A stretch of 64,000 nt of DNA from Bacteroidota bacterium (GTDB taxonomy: Bacteria > Bacteroidota > Bacteroidia > Bacteroidales > F082): NCBI GenBank assembly GCA_018336075.1, contig JAGXRB010000098.1, positions 38,219 through 102,218 of the forward strand, given 5' to 3'. The notes under the pieces were generated by a model. That model ran no database searches and was not told where the DNA came from. It worked only from the letters and a program-made list of their open reading frames with translations. Both the position numbers and the translations under genes were made by a program. This document shows, one piece after another, positions 58,475 to 64,000 of the stretch. Each line of letters opens with the position of its first letter. The first letter of the stretch is position 1.

Positions 58475-58651
58475 AAATGGATGTAATTTTAAGAATTCAA
58501 AGATAATTAAAGTCATGCCAATAATAAAATCTTAAAGCAGACTTTCAGTTGGTTCTGAATTGATGTTTTTTGAAGAGGAAATCAAATAAAATTTTATGAC
58601 GTTGAGGTAATTATATCTTATTTTTAGGATGCCTTCATTACATTTTCTATC

Positions 58652-58691
58652 AAAAAAAACCCGCAGCAAACCTTTCGGACTTGCTGCGGGT
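58652..58691 (-). terminator. Terminator of the HlyD/ABC operon
   Basis: Minus strand ACCCGCAGCAA-N11-TTGCTGCGGGT followed by TTTTTTT. Confidence 0.92.
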
Positions 58692-58712
58692 ACCAAACCA
58701 ACACACAAAGCG

Positions 58713-59795
58713 CTACCTCGCGGCAGCTTTTATTTTATCAGACTCCTGCAGACCTTCGAGCACCTCAATCACCAATCCGTCAGAAAGGCCAGTTTTGATG
58801 ATGCGTTTTTCGTACGTCTGTGGAGAAGTTTCAATTTCAACATAGGTAGTATCACCGTCAAATTTGAGAAGGCTTTCATTGATGGCTAATACATTTTCGC
58901 GCCGTTCGAGCACGATATCAGCATTGGCACTGTAGCCGGCACGGATAAACTGATCTTGTTTGAGTTTTACTGCCGCCCTTATTTCGAACTGAATGGCGCC
59001 ATTTTCTTCCACTCCTTTTGGTGCAATACGCTCAAGCTCTGCTGTAAAACTTTCAGTTTCAATGGCTCCGATGGATAGAATTAATTCCATGCCTTCACGG
59101 ATTTTACCTACTTCTGACTCATCTACTTTTCCCTCGAAAATCATTTCATTCATATCGGCAATGGTGGCAATGGTTGTTCCGTCGTTGAAAGTATTGCTTT
59201 CAATCACCGACCGGCCCTCTTCTACCGGCACAGCCAAAACCATTCCGTCAATTGTTGAGCGGATAAGGGTGTTTGTTGCCTGACCTGCTTTTTTTGTGGC
59301 ACCTTCGCGAATGAGCTGCAGGTTGTCTTCTGCTGTGTTGAGTTCTTCGGTTGCTGTGCGGTAAGCTACCTCATAAGTCAGGTATTCTGCTTCCGGAACA
59401 ACATTTTGCTTGTAAAGTTCTTTGTAACGCTGATAGTTTTTCTTCGCATCTTCGAGCTGTATTTCGGCTCTTTTTACCCTGGATTCTGCATTATTCAGAT
59501 TGATCATATCCGGAATAATTTTCACTTTGGCAATGAGCTGATCCTTCTTCACAATATCGCCCGGTTCCACATAGATTTCTTCAACTATGCCCGAAACCTT
59601 GGGTTTAATATCTATTTCACGCCGTGGAATAACCGAACCTGTAGCCACAGTTTTCCGGATTATCGTTGTTTCGAACGCGCTGGCAGTTTCAAATTCCAAA
59701 GGCTTGGCCTGTGATTTTTTATAAAGATAAAAGATGGTTCCTGCAAAAACACCTACTACGATGAGGGCTGCAAAGATTTTCAAAAATGTTTTCAT
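58713..59795 (-). CDS. HlyD/RND-type periplasmic adaptor protein
   Basis: KTVATGSVIPRREIDIKPKVSGIVEEIYVEPGDIVKKDQLIAKV; membrane-fusion-protein organisation. Confidence 0.93.
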   Translation of the reverse strand: MKTFLKIFAALIVVGVFAGTIFYLYKKSQAKPLEFETASAFETTIIRKTVATGSVIPRREIDIKPKVSGIVEEIYVEPGDIVKKDQLIAKVKIIPDMINLNNAESRVKRAEIQLEDAKKNYQRYKELYKQNVVPEAEYLTYEVAYRTATEELNTAEDNLQLIREGATKKAGQATNTLIRSTIDGMVLAVPVEEGRSVIESNTFNDGTTIATIADMNEMIFEGKVDESEVGKIREGMELILSIGAIETESFTAELERIAPKGVEENGAIQFEIRAAVKLKQDQFIRAGYSANADIVLERRENVLAINESLLKFDGDTTYVEIETSPQTYEKRIIKTGLSDGLVIEVLEGLQESDKIKAAAR

Positions 59796-59853
59796 GACTG
59801 TTGTGGTTATTTGGATTTATATTTTCTCGTTCATGTTATAATTACAAAATGTC

Positions 59854-61119
59854 TTATTCATATCGCAAAGCATCGATTGGTTTCATGCTTACGGCTTTTT
59901 TGGCAGGAATCAAGCCAGCAACAATTCCTGAAATTACCAGAATCGCAAGGGCTGTAATAGCTACATTGAAATCGATTGTCGGGTTTAAAAACATGGTATT
60001 GCTCCCCGAAGGTGGAGGCAGGTTTCGGTTGATAAGCTCAATAACTGCAACACCTAAAACAAGGCCTGTATAGCCTGCCAGCGTTGTCAGAAATACTGAT
60101 TCTGTAACAATTTGTCCGATAACTTTCGCCGGCGTAGCTCCCAGCGCACGCATAATGCCGATTTCTTTGGTTCGCTCTTTTACAATTACCAGCATGATGT
60201 TGCTGATACCGATGACACCTGCAAGCAAGGTGCCCGTCCCAACGATCCATATAAGTCCGCTGATACCGGCAAAAAGGCCGCTCATTTGACGGAATTCTTT
60301 ATCAAGGTTAAAAAAGCCAACAGCACGATTATCGTCTGGCGCTACTTTATGACGCTCTTTCAGCAATTTGATTGCTTTTTCCTCAACCACACTTACCGGA
60401 ATTCCGGGTTTGGAAGTGAGCGCAAACCAGCCAACAATATCTCCGTAATTGAATGATGACTGTAGCGTAGTGAATGGCATATGGATGCTTTGCTCTTTGT
60501 CACCGCCAAAATTCATGTTCTGATTTTTTGGAGCAAAAACACCTACTACCTGAAAATATATACCGTTAACACGGATGTATTTTCCTAACGGATCTTCGTC
60601 TTTTTCAAATAGAATTTCATATACCCTTTTGCCGATAACTGCAACTTTTCTTCGCTGTTCAATGTCAATATTGTTGATAAAGCGACCTTTCGTGATATTG
60701 GCCGGATCAATCTGATTCCATTCGGGATAGTCACCATAAACACTGAAAGCGCCAGATTTATCGTTGCGTACAACATTGTTGCCGGAGCGTCTGCCGCCTC
60801 CTTCAAGACGAGGAGAAATCAGTTCAAGTTCTTCAATATTTTCTTTAAGGGCTTTAATATCATCGTTTTTAAAGAAATAGCGCCTGTTTCGTGGTAAGCC
60901 TTTATAGGGAATTGTAGTTGGGCGCGTCCACATGAAAACGCTGTTCGTTGCAAAATCACCCATGCCATGCATCACGCCATTTTGCAGCCCGCTTCCTGAA
61001 CCCAACATAATCACAAGCATAAAAATACCCCAAAATACCCCAAAAGCGGTGAGGGTGGTGCGCAGTTTGTTTTTTGCAAGGCTGCTCCATATTTCCTGCC
61101 AACGGTCGCGATCAAACAT
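59854..61119 (-). CDS. MacB-type ABC transporter permease (FtsX-like)
   Basis: NKLRTTLTAFGVFWGIFMLVIMLGSGSGLQ; IVKERTKEIGIMRALGATPAKVIGQIVTESVFL. Confidence 0.94.
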   Translation of the reverse strand: MFDRDRWQEIWSSLAKNKLRTTLTAFGVFWGIFMLVIMLGSGSGLQNGVMHGMGDFATNSVFMWTRPTTIPYKGLPRNRRYFFKNDDIKALKENIEELELISPRLEGGGRRSGNNVVRNDKSGAFSVYGDYPEWNQIDPANITKGRFINNIDIEQRRKVAVIGKRVYEILFEKDEDPLGKYIRVNGIYFQVVGVFAPKNQNMNFGGDKEQSIHMPFTTLQSSFNYGDIVGWFALTSKPGIPVSVVEEKAIKLLKERHKVAPDDNRAVGFFNLDKEFRQMSGLFAGISGLIWIVGTGTLLAGVIGISNIMLVIVKERTKEIGIMRALGATPAKVIGQIVTESVFLTTLAGYTGLVLGVAVIELINRNLPPPSGSNTMFLNPTIDFNVAITALAILVISGIVAGLIPAKKAVSMKPIDALRYE

Positions 61120-61185
61120 TTTTGCAAGTATTTAGTGTTTGGAATGTGTTATTTGTTTTCATGGTTTTGAGATCTAAATCTATCT

Positions 61186-62421
61186 TTATTCGTCTCTCAA
61201 AGCTTCAATGGGTCTGATAGAGGCTGCGCGTTGTGCCGGAAAAAAACCAGCCAAAGCTCCGGCAAAAACTAATAAAACGGTTGCTCCAACAGCGATCTGT
61301 ATGTCCACCTCGGGCCTTGTAAAAAAGGGCGCATCAATATTTTTTGAAATCAATTCAAGCAGACCTACACCAAGCACAAGCCCTATATATCCTGCAAAGC
61401 CAGTGATTAGAATGGCTTCCTGCATGATCAGACTTATTATGCTTCCGGGCGTGGCACCAAGTGCTTTTCGGATGCCGATTTCCTTGGTGCGGTCTTTCAC
61501 CACAATCATCATAATATTGCTAACTCCCACCACACCAGCGATGATTGTGCCTATGCCAATCACCCATATAAACATGCTGATGCTTGCAAAGAGCTTCTTG
61601 AATTTCTGAAACTCCTCAACGCTGTTCCAAAAAAACATTGCCCGTTCATCGGTCACATCAAAGCGGTGGCGTGCAGCAAGCTTCGATTTGATATTTTCTT
61701 CAATGGCCTTGGCTTCTTCTTCGTTTGCATTGCCAACGGTTACAACAATTCCCTGTACATTTCGTCCGGCGCCAAACACTTTCTGGGCAGCACTGAGCGG
61801 CACATAAACCAGCTGCATATTCTCATCGCGACCGTCGTCGTCGTTGAAAACACCAACTACTTTGAAAGGAATACCATTTACATTTACATATTTATCGAGG
61901 GCATCTTCACCATTTTTGAAAAGAGCATCTTTCACAAGCGTGCTTATCACAACTGATTTGCGGTTATTTGTCTGATCGAGATGGTTCACAAAACGGCCTT
62001 CAAGCATGGTTAATTTTTCAACAATTCCATAATCCGGATGAATACCGCGGATACTGAAAGAACCAAATTCGTTTTTGTATGAAACTGTGTTTCCGGACCA
62101 AATCTGATACCGCGAAGAAATCAATTCGATGCCATCAACTGTTTTGGCGAGATACTCATAATCTTCATTGGTCATTTGTATGGATCGGCCGGGTTTCATG
62201 CCTGCATGTGGCTTGCTTGTTTGTCCGTTCCACATCCAGATAGCGTTTGTGGCTGATGAACGAAACTGATTTTCGACACCATTTTGAAGGCCAATGCCCG
62301 AACCCTGGAGGATAATCAGCATAAAAATACCCCATGCCACCGAAAATCCGGTGAGAAAAGTACGAAGCTTGTTTTTTTCGATCGTACTGAAAATTTCCTG
62401 CCATTTATCGAGATCAAACAT
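61186..62421 (-). CDS. MacB-type ABC transporter permease (FtsX-like), paralog
   Basis: NKLRTFLTGFSVAWGIFMLIILQGSGIGLQNG; VVKDRTKEIGIRKALGATPGSIISLIMQEAILIT; start at internal ATG (MFDLDKW). Confidence 0.94.
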   Translation of the reverse strand: MFDLDKWQEIFSTIEKNKLRTFLTGFSVAWGIFMLIILQGSGIGLQNGVENQFRSSATNAIWMWNGQTSKPHAGMKPGRSIQMTNEDYEYLAKTVDGIELISSRYQIWSGNTVSYKNEFGSFSIRGIHPDYGIVEKLTMLEGRFVNHLDQTNNRKSVVISTLVKDALFKNGEDALDKYVNVNGIPFKVVGVFNDDDGRDENMQLVYVPLSAAQKVFGAGRNVQGIVVTVGNANEEEAKAIEENIKSKLAARHRFDVTDERAMFFWNSVEEFQKFKKLFASISMFIWVIGIGTIIAGVVGVSNIMMIVVKDRTKEIGIRKALGATPGSIISLIMQEAILITGFAGYIGLVLGVGLLELISKNIDAPFFTRPEVDIQIAVGATVLLVFAGALAGFFPAQRAASIRPIEALRDE

Positions 62422-62572
62422 CTTTTTGTGAATTTGATTTTTTAACTGATTGCCATACAAAAACAGGTGTGAGCCGGGCTTTTACATCATCATTACCAAC
62501 CAATCTTTCCCACTTGCTGAAGATTTCGAGTAAATAATCTGTTATCTTTTTCATCCTGTTAATTCTCTTAAT

Positions 62573-63292
62573 TTAAACAGCTTTATTGAGCATCTGAATT
62601 TCCTGGGGTGAGTGAAAACCGTTTTTCATGTCGGTTCCGATCAAACCATCGTGAAGACGGATGATGCGTTGCGTCTGATGTGCGATATCGTTTTCGTGGG
62701 TTACAATAATGATCGTGATGCCACTTTGATTTATTTCACGAAACAAGCCAATCACTTCGTTGGAAGTTACGCTGTCGAGTGCTCCTGTAGGCTCATCGGC
62801 AAGGATGACTTTTGGTTGCGAGATCAATGCTCTGGCAATGGCTAATCTTTGTTTTTGCCCGCCGGAAAGTTCATTTGGAAGATGGTCTGCCCATTCGAGA
62901 AGTCCGACCCTGTCGAGATATTCCATGGCCAGTTTGTTTCGTTTACGCCTTGCTACACCTTGGTAGTAGAGCGGAAGCGCAACATTTTCCATTGCATTTT
63001 TAAACCCTATCAGGTTGAAAGACTGGAAAACAAAACCCAGAAACTTGTTGCGCAGCGTGGCAGCTTTGGTTTCGTTCATGTTTTTTATTGGCATGCCGTC
63101 AAGCAGATACTCGCCTTTATCATGCACGTCAAGCAGACCGATGATATTGAGCAAAGTAGATTTCCCTGATCCGGAAGAACCCATGATGGCAACCATTTCG
63201 CCTGCATTTACCTGCAAATCGATGCCTTTGAGCACGTGCAGGCTGTTGCTGCCCATCTGATAGCTTTTGTGAATATTGCTTAAACTGATCAT
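62573..63292 (-). CDS. MacB/LolD-type ABC transporter ATP-binding protein
   Basis: [53 protein letters not shown]. Confidence 0.96.
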   Translation of the reverse strand: MISLSNIHKSYQMGSNSLHVLKGIDLQVNAGEMVAIMGSSGSGKSTLLNIIGLLDVHDKGEYLLDGMPIKNMNETKAATLRNKFLGFVFQSFNLIGFKNAMENVALPLYYQGVARRKRNKLAMEYLDRVGLLEWADHLPNELSGGQKQRLAIARALISQPKVILADEPTGALDSVTSNEVIGLFREINQSGITIIIVTHENDIAHQTQRIIRLHDGLIGTDMKNGFHSPQEIQMLNKAV

Positions 63293-63492
63293 TTTTTTTT
63301 GTGTAGTTTGGGTTTAAAAAAAATAGTCTGCTGTAAAAAATCACTTATTATGCCAAAAAGTGTAATAAGCAGATATTTAGAAATATATACACATTAAAAC
63401 TTTGCATCAAGAATTTTTGTGCATCTGTGTTGTGTGCGCTTGCGTTCATTTTTATTCGAAAACGAACACATTATTACAAGCTTTCTTCTTCA

Positions 63493-63556
63493 TTTTCGGA
63501 CACTTTTGTTCAAAATATCCCACTACTTTTTATATGGAGGTTGTGGTGTCCGAAAA
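63493..63556. repeat. Perfect 11-bp inverted repeat around 42 nt
   Basis: TTTTCGGACAC (63493-63503) and GTGTCCGAAAA (63546-63556). Confidence 0.8.
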
Positions 63557-63628
63557 CCTTCAGAATTCCTTTAAAATAATTAGCAGTTAGGAATTCAAAA
63601 AGAACTGTTCCCTTTTGAAAAAAGATAC

Positions 63629-63766
63629 ATGCATCCTCAGGAGTATTTTGAAATCATTTCGGAGCGGAAACAAACTTTCAAAACCAAATGGGAGGAAAAG
63701 TCTTTGCCCGAATGGAATCTGGCAGAATATATAGCTTACAGAAAGCTATTTAAAGAATCTGAATAG
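63629..63766 (+). CDS. Possible small protein (45 aa)
   Basis: MHPQEYFEIISERKQTFKTKWEEKSLPEWNLAEYIAYRKLFKESE; protein-like composition, absent from the supplied ORF list because of length. Confidence 0.35.
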   Translation: MHPQEYFEIISERKQTFKTKWEEKSLPEWNLAEYIAYRKLFKESE

Positions 63767-63775
63767 CCGAAGATA

Positions 63776-64000
63776 TCAAAGTACCTTGAGCAAATTTGCA
63801 ATCAGAAAGCCAAGATAGTTTCCAATGGCATAACCGATGATTCCGATTGTAATTCCAGGAAGGATTACTTCCTTGTTTTTGATAGCGCCTGCAACAACGG
63901 GTACAAAAGGCGGACTGCAAATCATGGCTGTGGAAGTAATCATGACAGTGTCGGCATCGATTTTAAAGATTTTAGAAAGCAAAACGTGCATAAATAGCGA
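63776..64000 (-). CDS. DUF819 family membrane protein, C-terminal part (truncated by window end)
   Basis: FKIDADTVMITSTAMICSPPFVPVVAGAIKNKEVILPGITIGIIGYAIGNYLGFLIANLLKVL. Confidence 0.75.
   Translation of the reverse strand, partial: SLFMHVLLSKIFKIDADTVMITSTAMICSPPFVPVVAGAIKNKEVILPGITIGIIGYAIGNYLGFLIANLLKVL

Noticed and set aside
63293-63335. T-rich and A-rich tracts next to the ABC ATPase start
   Set aside because: Homopolymer runs typical of AT-rich Bacteroidota intergenic DNA; no hairpin pairing strong enough to call a terminator.
1-64000. Search for CRISPR arrays, tRNA/rRNA genes, IS elements or prophage modules
   Set aside because: No regularly spaced repeats, no tRNA cloverleaf noticed, no transposase, integrase or phage structural motifs in the ORFs; a tRNAscan or Infernal run would be needed to exclude small RNAs formally.

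Overview
This 64 kb window looks like a Bacteroidota (probably Bacteroidales-like) chromosome. It has AT-rich intergenic DNA, TAnnTTTG-type promoter boxes, T9SS C-terminal sorting tails, DUF5777/YceI/two-component propeller proteins and GH92/GH20/GH29 glycosidases. Coding density is high. I saw no rRNA, convincing tRNA, CRISPR array, transposase or prophage. The housekeeping part includes ruvC, ornithine carbamoyltransferase, mscL, rnr, a QueD-like protein, asnB and an acyl-CoA synthetase/acyltransferase fusion. Accessory modules: (i) a LytTR/propeller-kinase operon flanked by YceI paralogs; (ii) a BlaI/M56 operon bracketed by two copies of the same perfect operator-like palindrome, the second of which lies upstream of an uncharacterised 70-aa membrane protein; (iii) two tandem giant T9SS-secreted CotH/lamin-tail proteins; (iv) a c-type cytochrome cluster (38.9-46.8 kb, 23 predicted heme c sites, beta-barrel, NapC-type and cytochrome b-type quinone modules, collagen-like surface lipoprotein, perfect FNR-type palindrome upstream), which is my best candidate for an undescribed system; (v) a GH29-GH20-GH92-LacI glycan operon headed by an orphan PocR/PAS histidine kinase and lacking SusC/D; (vi) a HlyD/MacB-type ABC export operon with long inverted repeats and a possible sigma-54-like promoter upstream. 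All product calls come from reading protein motifs; no database search was run.
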